Source of the DNA: Brevundimonas sp. PAMC22021
GTDB lineage: Bacteria > Pseudomonadota > Alphaproteobacteria > Caulobacterales > Caulobacteraceae
Direction: 5' to 3'
Assembly (NCBI RefSeq): GCF_019443405.1
Contig: NZ_CP080376.1
Span: 2,790,001 to 2,854,000 of the forward strand
Length of the DNA: 64,000 nucleotides
Positions 56,549 through 64,000 of the stretch are shown piece by piece (within the stretch, counting starts at the first letter, position 1; each line of letters begins with the position of its first letter). The notes below the pieces were generated by a model. It saw only the letters and a list, made by a program, of their open reading frames with translations. It was not told the DNA's origin and made no database searches. The position numbers and the translations under genes were made by a program.

Positions 56549-57172
56549 TCAGCGGCGCCAGAGCAGGCGGGCGCAAGGCGCGGCGCCGTCCGTCGTCAAG
56601 GGGAGCAGGATCAGCTCGCGCGCGGTCTGCACCATGGCGAGGCGAGCCACTGGACGGCCGTCGCACAGGGCCGCGCCGGCTTGCGGCCGCGCCAGATCGC
56701 GAACCTCTACCTGCACATTGGCCGGCACCCGCAGGGCGCGGGCGTAGGTGTCGGCGCCCGCGAGCGGCTCTCGCGCCTCCAGCAGACGATAGGGCGTGGT
56801 GGCGAACGGGGCCTGGCGGGCGAGGCGCAGGTCTGCGCCCTTGATCGTCAGGGCGTCGGACAGGGCGCGGGTCCGCTCGTCGGAAGCGGTCCAGACGCCG
56901 TCGGGCGACAGATCGTTGACCGGACGCGGACCCGCCTCAGCGGGCGTGACGTCGATGGCGCGCGTTTCCAAGACGGCGCGATCCGCCACCGCGCGGGCGG
57001 CGTCGTAGGCATGGACCAGCGCGCCCTGTTCGGCCAGGCGGTTCAGCATGGGCTCGACCAGCAGGGCGCCGCTCAGCACCGCCGCCACGCCGCCGATGGC
57101 CAGCGCGACGGCTGGTCCGGCAGCGAATAGGGGGGCGGGACGTCGCGGCGACGGATGCAGGGCGGCGGTCAT
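56549..57172 (-). CDS. Membrane-anchored protein of unknown function
   Basis: This 207-residue protein has one N-terminal membrane segment (AVALAIGGVAAVLSGALLVE, residues about 20-40). An extracytoplasmic domain follows, with two cysteines (AALCDGRPVARL; APCARLLWRR) at the C-terminus. It is probably co-transcribed with the DUF2459 gene. I recognise no family. Confidence 0.65.
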   Translation of the reverse strand: MTAALHPSPRRPAPLFAAGPAVALAIGGVAAVLSGALLVEPMLNRLAEQGALVHAYDAARAVADRAVLETRAIDVTPAEAGPRPVNDLSPDGVWTASDERTRALSDALTIKGADLRLARQAPFATTPYRLLEAREPLAGADTYARALRVPANVQVEVRDLARPQAGAALCDGRPVARLAMVQTARELILLPLTTDGAAPCARLLWRR

Positions 57173-57227
57173 GGTCGGAGCATAGCCCGCGACGCCGGCG
57201 TCCAGAAGCCGCTTCGCCCCGCAGGCG

Positions 57228-57722
57228 TTACTGGCCGGCAGGGCCTGACGGCGGCCGCGTCGCCCACTCGCCGCGCCATTCGTAAGCCAGGGCCGCGCAG
57301 TGGCGGTACTTGCCGTCGGGCCAGCGGCCGACCGCCTGCATGGACAGCGGCCGCGCGGCGCGAACGCGGCCTATGGCCAGCCAGACCTGATCGGCGGCGG
57401 GGCACAGGGCGCGGGCCAGGCCCCTGCCGTCTCCGACCTGCTGCACCTCATACAGGTCGCCGGATGCGCCGGACGGCAGCACCGACAGCGCCTCGGCCGG
57501 GCCGCCGCGCTCGAATGTCGCCGACCCTCGCGAGGTGGTGGAGAACAGGCGGTTGACGCGGATCGAGCCGAACAGCCCGCGCTCGACCTCCAGCGTCACG
57601 CCGCGCGTCAGCGACTGGGTCAGCCGGTCATTGGCGTCAAAGGCGAGGTAGCGGACATCGGCCAGGGCGGGCGTGGCCGCGGCGAGAAGCGACAGGGTCA
57701 GCAGGACGGCGGATGGGCGCAT
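57228..57722 (-). CDS. Exported protein of unknown function
   Basis: This 164-residue protein has a signal peptide (MRPSAVLLTLSLLAAATPALAD) and a small mature domain with two cysteines (RALCPAADQVW; KYRHCAALAYEW). Start ATG 57722 was chosen because AAGGA lies nine bases upstream; ATG 57731 lies on top of that site. No family is recognised. It may form an exported-protein cluster with the genes at 55845 and 56549. Confidence 0.65.
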   Translation of the reverse strand: MRPSAVLLTLSLLAAATPALADVRYLAFDANDRLTQSLTRGVTLEVERGLFGSIRVNRLFSTTSRGSATFERGGPAEALSVLPSGASGDLYEVQQVGDGRGLARALCPAADQVWLAIGRVRAARPLSMQAVGRWPDGKYRHCAALAYEWRGEWATRPPSGPAGQ

Positions 57723-57856
57723 GAAGGTCATCCTTCAACAGCGTTTAAGGCGGCACCGGGGCGACCCCTCCGTCACGAGGCTTCCGCCTCGCGCCATCTC
57801 CCCCGTGAAGCGGGGGAAGAGAGCCGCTTGCGTTCTTCTCCCTGCGCGCAGCGGTG

Positions 57857-58855
57857 TTACACCTGTTCCGGTCCCGTCGATGCGACCTGTTCGGCCAGCG
57901 CCTCGAACTCCCGGAAAGCCTCGGCGCGAAGATCGTCGCGCTCCATCAGCACCTCGTGCTGGGCGCCGCCGATCTCGACATAGCGGCCGTGCGGCAGGCG
58001 CTTGGTCGCCCAGCGGCTGGTCTGCTTCCAGATCCGGTCGTCGTCAGCCGCCTGCACCACCGTCACCGGAATCCGCACCGATTTCAGCGCCTTCAGCTTC
58101 AGCGCCCGCTCGCCGGCGTCCAGCGCGAACGCGAGCCAGCCCCAGGTCGTGCCGCCGATCGCCAGATGCGGGCACGCATACAGTTGCTGGCGCCACAGGT
58201 CGTAGCGCCCCTCGTCCGAGGTCAGGGCGTCCTTTTCAAAGGTGTGGCCAAACGGATCGTCCGGTTCGTCCAGCACATAGTCGCCCGCCTTGCCGTGGCG
58301 GATGTTCCAGCGCACCGCCAGCTTGACCGACCACATGGAATGCTTGCCGGTCTTGATCCGCAGCATGGGGCTGGACAGCAGCGCGCCCGCGAACCGGTTC
58401 TCTCCCGCCTCCAGGCTCAGCAGGTTCAGCGCCGCGCCCATGGAGTGGCCGACCATGATCCAGGGCTTGGGACAGCGCGCCTCGAAGGCGTTCAGCAGGC
58501 GCGCGTAATCGTCCAGGAACTCCTCGACCGCACGCGCATGGCCCTTCAGCCGGTCGGGCAGCAGCCGCGCAGACAGCCCCTGCCCGCGCCAGTCGTGCGC
58601 CAAGACGCACCATCCGCGCGCCAGGAAGTTGCCGATCACCTCGAAATATTTCTCGATCGGCTCGGTGCGGCCGGGGCTCAGCACCACCGTGCCGCGCGGT
58701 TCGGCGCCCGCGAGCGCGGGAGGCGTCCACAAGGCGGCGCGCAGGCGCAAGCCCCCTGCGCCGCGATACCACTCGCCCTGTCCGCCCGGCGGAGACGCGG
58801 CGTCCGGCGTGCCCATCAGCGGAGCTTCGGCGGCATAGGCTTGGGCGCGGTTCAC
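57857..58855 (-). CDS. Alpha/beta hydrolase, lysophospholipase/monoacylglycerol-lipase type
   Basis: This 332-residue hydrolase has the nucleophile serine in IMVGHSMGAALNLLSLE, an upstream VLAHDWRGQGLS block typical of the Hydrolase_4 family, the catalytic aspartate region VVQAADDDRIW and the histidine in GAQHEVLMERDD. It starts at GTG 58855, overlapping the stop of the methyltransferase-like gene by four bases with AGGAAG upstream. An ATG at 58816 is the alternative. Coupling to an exported methyltransferase-like lipoprotein gene is notable. The substrate is likely a lipid ester (inference). Confidence 0.87.
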   Translation of the reverse strand: MNRAQAYAAEAPLMGTPDAASPPGGQGEWYRGAGGLRLRAALWTPPALAGAEPRGTVVLSPGRTEPIEKYFEVIGNFLARGWCVLAHDWRGQGLSARLLPDRLKGHARAVEEFLDDYARLLNAFEARCPKPWIMVGHSMGAALNLLSLEAGENRFAGALLSSPMLRIKTGKHSMWSVKLAVRWNIRHGKAGDYVLDEPDDPFGHTFEKDALTSDEGRYDLWRQQLYACPHLAIGGTTWGWLAFALDAGERALKLKALKSVRIPVTVVQAADDDRIWKQTSRWATKRLPHGRYVEIGGAQHEVLMERDDLRAEAFREFEALAEQVASTGPEQV

Positions 58856-59775
58856 TCGGGCTTCCTGAACTTCAAGGTCATGCGGTCGGACTCGCCGATC
58901 GCGTCGTACGGCGTGCGGTCGAACTCGGGATCGGCAGGCTGGCCGGCCGGCGCGGTCAGCCGCACGGGCGGCAGGGTGTCGACGCCGAAGGGGTGGTCCT
59001 TGGTGTCGGCCTCGTTGGCGTTGATCTCGGAGCCGGCCACGAACTGGAAGCCCGCTTCCTCCGCCAGCTGGCGCACGAACGCCTCCTGCACATAGCCGTT
59101 GGCCGCGACCGGGTCCTGATCCTCCTCCGGCTCCAGCCGGTGCTGGACGATGCCCAACACGCCGCCGGGTCGCAGGGCCACAAAGGCGTCGGCGAACGCC
59201 TTTTCGGCAATTCCCGCGGCCATCCAGGCGTGCAGGGTGCGGATGAACAGGCACAGGTCGGCGGTTCCAGGCGGCGCGACCGCGCCCGTGCCCGCACCGA
59301 ACTGGGTGAACTGGATCTCGCCGTAGAGGTCCCGGTCCGAGGTGAAGCGCGCCTGAAAGGCCGCATTCAGCGCCGCCTGCGCCGGATCGGCCGCCGGTCC
59401 CCGCGCAAAGGTCGCGGCGAAGTAGCGGCCGCCGCCCTTGGCCAGATAGGGCGCGATGATCTCGGTGTACCAGCCGCCGCCCGGCCAGAACTCCACAACC
59501 GTCATCGCGGGCTGAAGACCGAAAAAGCGCAGCGTCTCCATCGGGTGGCGCGCGGCGTCCCGGTCCTTGTCCTTGTTGCGCCAGGCGCCGGCCACAGCCC
59601 ATTCCAGCGAGCCTTCGGGCGGCCCCGCGGGCGCCGCGTCGGGCGCGGGCGTCGTCGGGGTCGCCTCGTCCCTGCGGCCGCATCCGCCCAGGCAAGCCGT
59701 CAGCCCCAGCCCCGCGCCCGCCAGCAGCAGGCCGCGACGCGACGCGAACGGAAAGCCATGCGGATCATCAGCCAT
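58852..59775 (-). CDS. Exported COG4798-type class I methyltransferase-like lipoprotein
   Basis: This 307-residue protein has a twin-arginine and lipobox N-terminus ([20 protein letters not shown], then GGC). The class I methyltransferase fold has motif I in [20 protein letters not shown] and a later [13 protein letters not shown] block. It ends [17 protein letters not shown], almost the same as the next gene's end. Export of a SAM-type enzyme is odd, because SAM is cytoplasmic; it may have another ligand. It is paralogous to the gene at 59885 and coupled to the lipase-like gene. Start ATG 59775. Confidence 0.85.
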   Translation of the reverse strand: MADDPHGFPFASRRGLLLAGAGLGLTACLGGCGRRDEATPTTPAPDAAPAGPPEGSLEWAVAGAWRNKDKDRDAARHPMETLRFFGLQPAMTVVEFWPGGGWYTEIIAPYLAKGGGRYFAATFARGPAADPAQAALNAAFQARFTSDRDLYGEIQFTQFGAGTGAVAPPGTADLCLFIRTLHAWMAAGIAEKAFADAFVALRPGGVLGIVQHRLEPEEDQDPVAANGYVQEAFVRQLAEEAGFQFVAGSEINANEADTKDHPFGVDTLPPVRLTAPAGQPADPEFDRTPYDAIGESDRMTLKFRKPE

Positions 59776-59884
59776 ACGGTACCCTTGCCGGACGTGCGGC
59801 GCCCCGCAGGCCGCCATCCCTGACCCTTCGCTTAGACAGCTTCGCCCCACCGGTCAAAACGGGATCGGTGACGTTTGTGCGAGC

Positions 59885-60670
59885 CTACTCGGGCTTGCGC
59901 AGCCGCAGCGTCATGCGGTCGCTTTCGCCGATGGCGTCGAATGCGGCGCGCTCTTCGGGCGTCAGCACGCGGGCGGCCTGATCGCCGCGCCCCTGCGACT
60001 GACGGATCGGCGGCAGGGTCCAGACGCCGAACGGATGGTCGTGGTCGTCCTTTGGGTTGGCGTTCAGCTCGTTGCGCGCGTCCAGCACGAAGCCGGCGTT
60101 CTGAGCCGCACGAATGACGTAGCTTTCGGGCACATAGCCGGTCGGCGCCACGTCGGCGGCGTTCAGCCCCTCGGCGCTGCGATGCTGCTCAATCGCCAGG
60201 ATCCCGCCCGGCTTCAGCGCCCGAAAGAAGGCCTGCATATAGGGCTCGGTGCGCCCGTCGCGAGCCCAGTTGTGAAAGGCGCGGGCGACCAGCACCATGT
60301 CCGCCGATCCGTCTTCGACCTGCATCCCCTCCGAGGGGCGGTTCACGGCGACGTAGCGTCCGCCGGTCGCCTGCAGGTAGGGCTGCAGGATCGCGCTCCA
60401 CCAGCCGCCGCGGCCCGGCTCGATCTCGACCACGGTCATGCGCGGCTGCAGGCCCCAGAAGGTCAGGCTCTCATAGGGATGACGCGCGGCGTCGCGGGCG
60501 CGGTCCGTTTCCGGACGGCTGGTCGACGCCACCGCCGCCTTCAGCGCCTCATCCTCCTGGAACACCGGCGGCGTCATGGCGAGCGCCGAGCGTGTCTGAG
60601 GCGTCGTCTGGGCGGCGGCGTCGGCCGCTCCGATCAGAAGAAGGGCGGCGGCGGGCACGATCAGGCGCAT
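59885..60670 (-). CDS. Exported COG4798-type methyltransferase-like protein (paralogue)
   Basis: This 261-residue protein has a Sec signal ([20 protein letters not shown]). It shares the class I motif [20 protein letters not shown], the HNWARDG block, and the C-terminal GVWTLPPIR ... [17 protein letters not shown] with the paralogue at 58852. The start at ATG 60670 follows GGAGC. It is separated from that gene by about 110 bases. Tandem duplication is the likely origin; the function is unknown. Confidence 0.83.
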   Translation of the reverse strand: MRLIVPAAALLLIGAADAAAQTTPQTRSALAMTPPVFQEDEALKAAVASTSRPETDRARDAARHPYESLTFWGLQPRMTVVEIEPGRGGWWSAILQPYLQATGGRYVAVNRPSEGMQVEDGSADMVLVARAFHNWARDGRTEPYMQAFFRALKPGGILAIEQHRSAEGLNAADVAPTGYVPESYVIRAAQNAGFVLDARNELNANPKDDHDHPFGVWTLPPIRQSQGRGDQAARVLTPEERAAFDAIGESDRMTLRLRKPE

Positions 60671-60771
60671 GGAACAGCTCCGGCAAGGGTCCTGGCCTTC
60701 CTGCCTGCGGATGCGACGGCGCGCCAGCGTCGAAGCCTCGCCAGCGACCATTTCACGCGCATCTGCCCCCT

Positions 60772-60800
60772 CTTGAACGGCCGAAAGCGCCTCCCACATT
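60772..60800 (+). promoter_or_regulatory. Probable sigma-32 heat-shock promoter of hsp20
   Basis: CTTGAA at 60772-60777 and CCCACATT at 60793-60800 are separated by 15 bases, close to the sigma-32 consensus CTTGAAA-N11-15-CCCCATNT. The position about 105 bases before the hsp20 start is reasonable. No experimental support is available. Confidence 0.55.
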
Positions 60801-60904
60801 CCTTTGCGAAGGCGCCGATGTCGGGCCTTCCAGCCAGGCGGCGCCGGTTTCGGGCCGCTCGACTGACACCTTGTGACCTTGCTGATCCTCAGGAGGATGC
60901 TTCC

Positions 60905-61369
60905 ATGCGTACCTACGACTTCTCGCCGCTGTACCGTTCGGCCGTCGGCTTCGACCGCCTGGCCAACCTGCTCGAAAGCGCCGCGCGCACGAGCCAGGAA
61001 GGCGGCTATCCGCCCTACAATATCGAGACCACGGGCGAGAACGCCTATCGCATCGAGATCGCCGTCGCCGGCTTTACGCCCGACGAGCTGAACATCGAGG
61101 TGAAGGAGAACCTGCTCACCGTCTCCGGCCGCAAGACGGCCAACGACGACGGCGCGGCGCAGAAGACCTATCTGCATCGCGGCCTCGCCGAGCGCGACTT
61201 CGAGCGCCGCTTCCAGCTGGCCGACTATGTGATCGTCACCGACGCCAATCTGTCGAACGGCCTCTTGTCCATTGCCCTGAAGCGCGAACTGCCCGAGGCG
61301 CTGAAGCCCCGCCGCATCGAGATCGGCACGGGCCCGGCCCTGATCGAGGGCGAAGCCAAGGCGGCGTAA
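60905..61369 (+). CDS. Hsp20-family small heat-shock chaperone
   Basis: This 154-residue alpha-crystallin chaperone binds unfolding proteins. The N-terminus [20 protein letters not shown] is the IbpA-like form, followed by the alpha-crystallin domain ([40 protein letters not shown]) and a C-terminal extension with RRIEI as the I-x-I motif. AGGAGG precedes ATG 60905. A likely sigma-32 promoter lies upstream and a terminator downstream. Confidence 0.95.
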   Translation: MRTYDFSPLYRSAVGFDRLANLLESAARTSQEGGYPPYNIETTGENAYRIEIAVAGFTPDELNIEVKENLLTVSGRKTANDDGAAQKTYLHRGLAERDFERRFQLADYVIVTDANLSNGLLSIALKRELPEALKPRRIEIGTGPALIEGEAKAA

Positions 61370-61397
61370 TCGCTTTTCGCCTGCTGAACTGACTAGG

Positions 61398-61426
61398 GGG
61401 GCGGCGCTTCGGCGTCGCCCCTTTTT
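61398..61426 (+). terminator. Intrinsic terminator of hsp20
   Basis: GGGGCGGCG and CGTCGCCCC form a 9-base stem (one G-U) around CTTCGG, a very stable loop, followed by TTTTT. It also separates hsp20 from convergent rppH. Confidence 0.9.
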
Positions 61427-61915
61427 CTATGCCCCCAGATGGGCGAAGGCGCGGACCACCTGGGCGTAGGCGTCACGCTTGAACGGCACGATCAGGTCGC
61501 AGGCTTCGTCCAGCCGCCCCCAGCGCCAGGCGTCGAACTCGACCTCGCCGCCTTCGTCGATATGGCTCTTCAGATCAATTTCGCTGTCTGGGCCGATCAG
61601 GCGAAAGGCGAACCAGCGTTGCTTCTGGCCGGTGAAGCCGCGCCAGGCCTTGGCGTTGTTCATGGCCTCGGGCGGAAAGTCGTACAGGATCCAATCGTCG
61701 GTCGCCGCCAAGAGTTCAGCGGACACGACGCCGGTCTCCTCGCGCAGTTCGCGCCGCGCCGCCGCCTCCAGGTCTTCGCCCTCGTCCACGCCGCCTTGCG
61801 GAAACTGCCAGTTCCAGGGCGGCGGCGTGGCGTGGCGCTGTCCGTACCAGACTTGGCCCTCCCGGTTGAACAGGACGACCCCAACGTTCGCCCGATAGAG
61901 ATCGAGATCGGTCAC
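61427..61915 (-). CDS. rppH: RNA pyrophosphohydrolase RppH (Nudix)
   Basis: This 162-residue Nudix enzyme removes pyrophosphate from mRNA 5' ends to start decay. The Nudix box GGVDEGEDLEAAARRELREE is complete, with the N-terminal YRANVGVVLFNREGQVWYGQ and WNWQFPQGG characteristic of RppH. Its start overlaps the stop of the deacetylase gene by four bases. Confidence 0.95.
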   Translation of the reverse strand: MTDLDLYRANVGVVLFNREGQVWYGQRHATPPPWNWQFPQGGVDEGEDLEAAARRELREETGVVSAELLAATDDWILYDFPPEAMNNAKAWRGFTGQKQRWFAFRLIGPDSEIDLKSHIDEGGEVEFDAWRWGRLDEACDLIVPFKRDAYAQVVRAFAHLGA

Positions 61916-63108
61916 CGCCCCGGCCGCTGCGTCATGGCGGATGCGGGCGCCAGCTGCAGCCCGCGCTGCTCCAGACCGGCGGTCCAGCGCGCGGCTGCCT
62001 CCACCGTCACCGGATAGGAGAAGCCGGTCCCGAGCGCCGAGCCCCGAATCTTGGCCTGGGCCTCTAGGCTGTTCAGGGCGGCGATGATGGCGGCGGGCGA
62101 CTGGGTCTGGTCGATCACCTTGTCGGCGCTGGCGCGCGCCCAGGCGCCGGGCCGCCGCTGGAACGAGCCGTCGTCGAGGAAGGCGACGCCGCGCTGGCGC
62201 AGCGTGGTCAGAAAGGCGTTCATGCCCGCATCCGACGCCGAGAACCGGTCGCCCAGATAGTTGGTGACGCCGAAATAGCCGGTGGCGCGGCCCAGGAGCC
62301 AGTTCATCTTGGCGCCGATGTCGTCGGCCCCGCCGTCGGCCAGCAGGGTGTAGGGACCGGGGTCGTTGTTGGGATAGCCGGTCGGCTCCATCGGCATCTC
62401 GAGCATGACCTCGTGGCCCTGGGCTCGCGCCTGGTCGATCCAGCCCTGAAGGTTCTCGGCATAGGGCACGAAGCTGAGCGTCACATCGGCCGGCAGTCGC
62501 TCGATGGCCGCCTTGGTGGTCACGGCGTTCAGCCCGAGGCCGCCGACGATCAGGGCCACGCGCGGCTTGCCGTTGGAACGGAACGGCCGGGCATAGGCCT
62601 GCGCGGGCACCCGCCCGTCCGGCGCGATCACCGGCAGCGGCCCGTTCGGTCCCGGTCCCGAAAGACCGGCAAGCGGCGCCTTGGCGAGCGGAGACGCGAC
62701 CTGCATCGGCGCCGAATAGCTGGAGCCGCCGCCCGCCACCGTGGCTCCGTCCGGCAGGGTGATCAGCGCCTCGCCGCCGGCCGCGCCGCTCAGCGGATCG
62801 CCGGTCCCGGTCAGGTCCTGGTACAGTCCCATGGCGCCCATGGAAAAGGCGTCGAAGCCCGAGGGAGCCGGGGTCTCGGCCGCGGCCTCGCGCTTCAGGG
62901 CGATGCGCGCCGACGGCGTTCCCGCGCGCGGATCGCCCAGCACCGTCAGAAACAGCGCGCCGGTGGACAGCAGCAGCAGGCCCGCCAGCCCCGCGATCAC
63001 CGGCGGCTTGCGCACGGCCGCCTTTAGCACCTCGACCGGCTTCAGGGCGCGATCGGGCGGCGGGCTGCCGGCGGCGGCGGCGAGGGCGGACTGGCGTTTG
63101 GCGAACAT
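61912..63108 (-). CDS. Divergent polysaccharide deacetylase family protein (YibQ-like)
   Basis: This 398-residue protein has one N-terminal membrane segment (VIAGLAGLLLLSTGALFLTV, about residues 38-57). After a variable linker comes the divergent deacetylase domain, with PRVALIVGGLGLNAVTTKAA, HEVMLEMPMEPTGYPNNDPG and DDGSFQRR. The usual catalytic aspartate/histidine set is degenerate in this family. It belongs to the ctpA, deacetylase, rppH run, which suggests a cell-wall role. Confidence 0.9.
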   Translation of the reverse strand: MFAKRQSALAAAAGSPPPDRALKPVEVLKAAVRKPPVIAGLAGLLLLSTGALFLTVLGDPRAGTPSARIALKREAAAETPAPSGFDAFSMGAMGLYQDLTGTGDPLSGAAGGEALITLPDGATVAGGGSSYSAPMQVASPLAKAPLAGLSGPGPNGPLPVIAPDGRVPAQAYARPFRSNGKPRVALIVGGLGLNAVTTKAAIERLPADVTLSFVPYAENLQGWIDQARAQGHEVMLEMPMEPTGYPNNDPGPYTLLADGGADDIGAKMNWLLGRATGYFGVTNYLGDRFSASDAGMNAFLTTLRQRGVAFLDDGSFQRRPGAWARASADKVIDQTQSPAAIIAALNSLEAQAKIRGSALGTGFSYPVTVEAAARWTAGLEQRGLQLAPASAMTQRPGR

Positions 63109-63200
63109 GATGCGAGCTTTGGGACCGAACGGAATCCTTCGACCGCCACTCTCGCGCGGGGCGGGTTAAGAAACCCTAACGCCCGTTCACCACGTTATCG

Positions 63201-64000
63201 CTATCGCTGGGGCTCGGGCCGAGGCTCGTTGCCGGGCGTGATCTCGGGCGTGCGCGCCGGCGGCTCGACCGGATCGGCTGGCTCGGTCGCGGGAGCAGCC
63301 TCGTCCGTCGCATCCTTGCTCTTTTCGGTCACCACCACAGTCTCGGGCGGCGCCGACACCCTGGACACGTCGCCGCCGGCGCGCAGCACGTCCAGCGCCC
63401 GCTCCAGCTGATAGTCCGTGTCCTTGTCATAGTCTTCGCCCGGCGCCTCGCGCGGGGTGTGCGGTCCCTTGCGCTCGGCCCCGATCGAGGAGTCCAGCGC
63501 CGTGGCGTAGGCGGCTTCCGAATAGATGAAGCTGGAGCGCGAGACGATGCGCGCCTCGGCTTCGGAACGGGCGACCTCCAGGTCCGGCTCGATGCCGATC
63601 TTCTGGATCGAGGCGCCGGACGGGGTGTAGTAGCGCGCCGTCGTGATCGACACCGCGCCGTCGCGCCCCCCGCGCAGCGGGATCACCGTCTGCACCGAGC
63701 CCTTGCCGAAGCTGGTCAGGCCGACCACCGACGCCCGCTCGTGGTCCTTCAGCGCGCCCGCCACGATCTCGGACGCCGAGGCCGAGCCGTAGTTGATCAG
63801 CACCACCAGCGGCAGGCCGCCGATCAGGTCGCCCGGCTTGGCCGCATAGCGTTCGATGTCCTCGGCCTTGCGTCCGCGCTGGCTGACGATCTCGCCGCGC
63901 TCGAGGAAGGCGTCCGACACGTCGATGGCGGCGTTCAGCAGGCCCCCGCCGTTGTTGCGCAGGTCCAGCACATAGCCCTTCACGCCGGGCTTCTCGGCCT
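63201..64000 (-). CDS. ctpA: S41-family C-terminal processing peptidase CtpA (5' part outside window)
   Basis: The last 266 codons are visible. This exported serine peptidase cuts C-termini of envelope proteins. VLDLRNNGGGLLNAA, the catalytic serine in NYGSASASEIVAGAL and the lysine in TSFGKGSVQTVIPL are all present, followed by IQKIGIEPDLEVA. The tail is Pro/Glu/Thr-rich and likely disordered. The signal peptide and PDZ domain lie beyond the window. Confidence 0.95.
   Translation of the reverse strand, partial: AEKPGVKGYVLDLRNNGGGLLNAAIDVSDAFLERGEIVSQRGRKAEDIERYAAKPGDLIGGLPLVVLINYGSASASEIVAGALKDHERASVVGLTSFGKGSVQTVIPLRGGRDGAVSITTARYYTPSGASIQKIGIEPDLEVARSEAEARIVSRSSFIYSEAAYATALDSSIGAERKGPHTPREAPGEDYDKDTDYQLERALDVLRAGGDVSRVSAPPETVVVTEKSKDATDEAAPATEPADPVEPPARTPEITPGNEPRPEPQR

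Overview
The window is GC-rich, gene-dense chromosomal DNA. It most resembles a Caulobacteraceae alphaproteobacterium, with a Brevundimonas-like organism my best guess. The reasons are HWE-type sensor kinases with single-domain response regulators, a fabA-fabB pair, a CobT-type cobaltochelatase, a ctpA/divergent-deacetylase/rppH run, GGAAC-type and CTTGAA-type promoter sequences, and many short intergenic palindromes. The genus is inferred from gene content and protein resemblance; no rRNA is present to settle it.

Layout. 1-3.1 kb: the end of a periplasmic-type aldehyde oxidoreductase operon (paoB partial, paoC). 3.2-7.95 kb: a soluble PAS chemoreceptor, then an HWE kinase, a single-domain response regulator and a Crp/Fnr regulator. 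8.0-12.7 kb: a five-gene secretion locus resembling the Fap functional-amyloid system, with a coiled-coil/beta-barrel outer membrane protein, an exported C39 peptidase-like protein, two small exported proteins and a 477-residue protein that is mostly Asn/Asp/Ser repeat. 13.3-16.7 kb: a membrane GT2 glycosyltransferase, a GH10 xylanase and a BcsS-like outer membrane protein. 16.7-19.1 kb: a second HWE kinase, Crp/Fnr and response-regulator set. The two sets therefore bracket a putative matrix (amyloid plus polysaccharide) island.

19.1-21.1 kb is a degraded, repeat-rich stretch: a YciI-like gene, a DUF1493-like gene cut by an in-frame TAG, a duplicated yciI fragment and palindromes. 21.1-33.2 kb is mostly housekeeping and cell envelope: clpB, a BA14K-type protein, a serine hydrolase, a DUF4893 lipoprotein, hslV, a BLUF photoreceptor, a ThiF/MoeB-like E1, several exported or membrane proteins of unknown function, and fabA-fabB. 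33.4-35.9 kb: def, a 91-residue membrane protein, fmt and truA. 36-40.6 kb: a thioesterase and a capsule/exopolysaccharide operon (KpsF-type isomerase, GT4, Wza-like lipoprotein, unknown protein). 40.7-44.8 kb: a trehalose operon (otsB, GH15, otsA). 44.7-50.7 kb: a phytase-like esterase, cobT, DUF418, a membrane protein, 3-hydroxybutyryl-CoA dehydrogenase and YggT. 50.9-55.8 kb: tRNA-Ala(CGC), then pnp, rpsO, truB and rbfA. 55.8-60.7 kb: DUF2459, exported unknowns, a lipase-like hydrolase and two exported COG4798-type methyltransferase paralogues. 60.9-64 kb: hsp20, rppH, a divergent polysaccharide deacetylase and the 3' part of ctpA.

The most unusual content is the 8.0-12.7 kb locus. Its Sec-exported C39 peptidase-like protein sits with partners carrying double-glycine-type ELxxL-G motifs at matching spacing, next to an extraordinary acidic Asn/Asp/Ser repeat protein. 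This reads as an alphaproteobacterial variant of a Fap-type extracellular fibre system.
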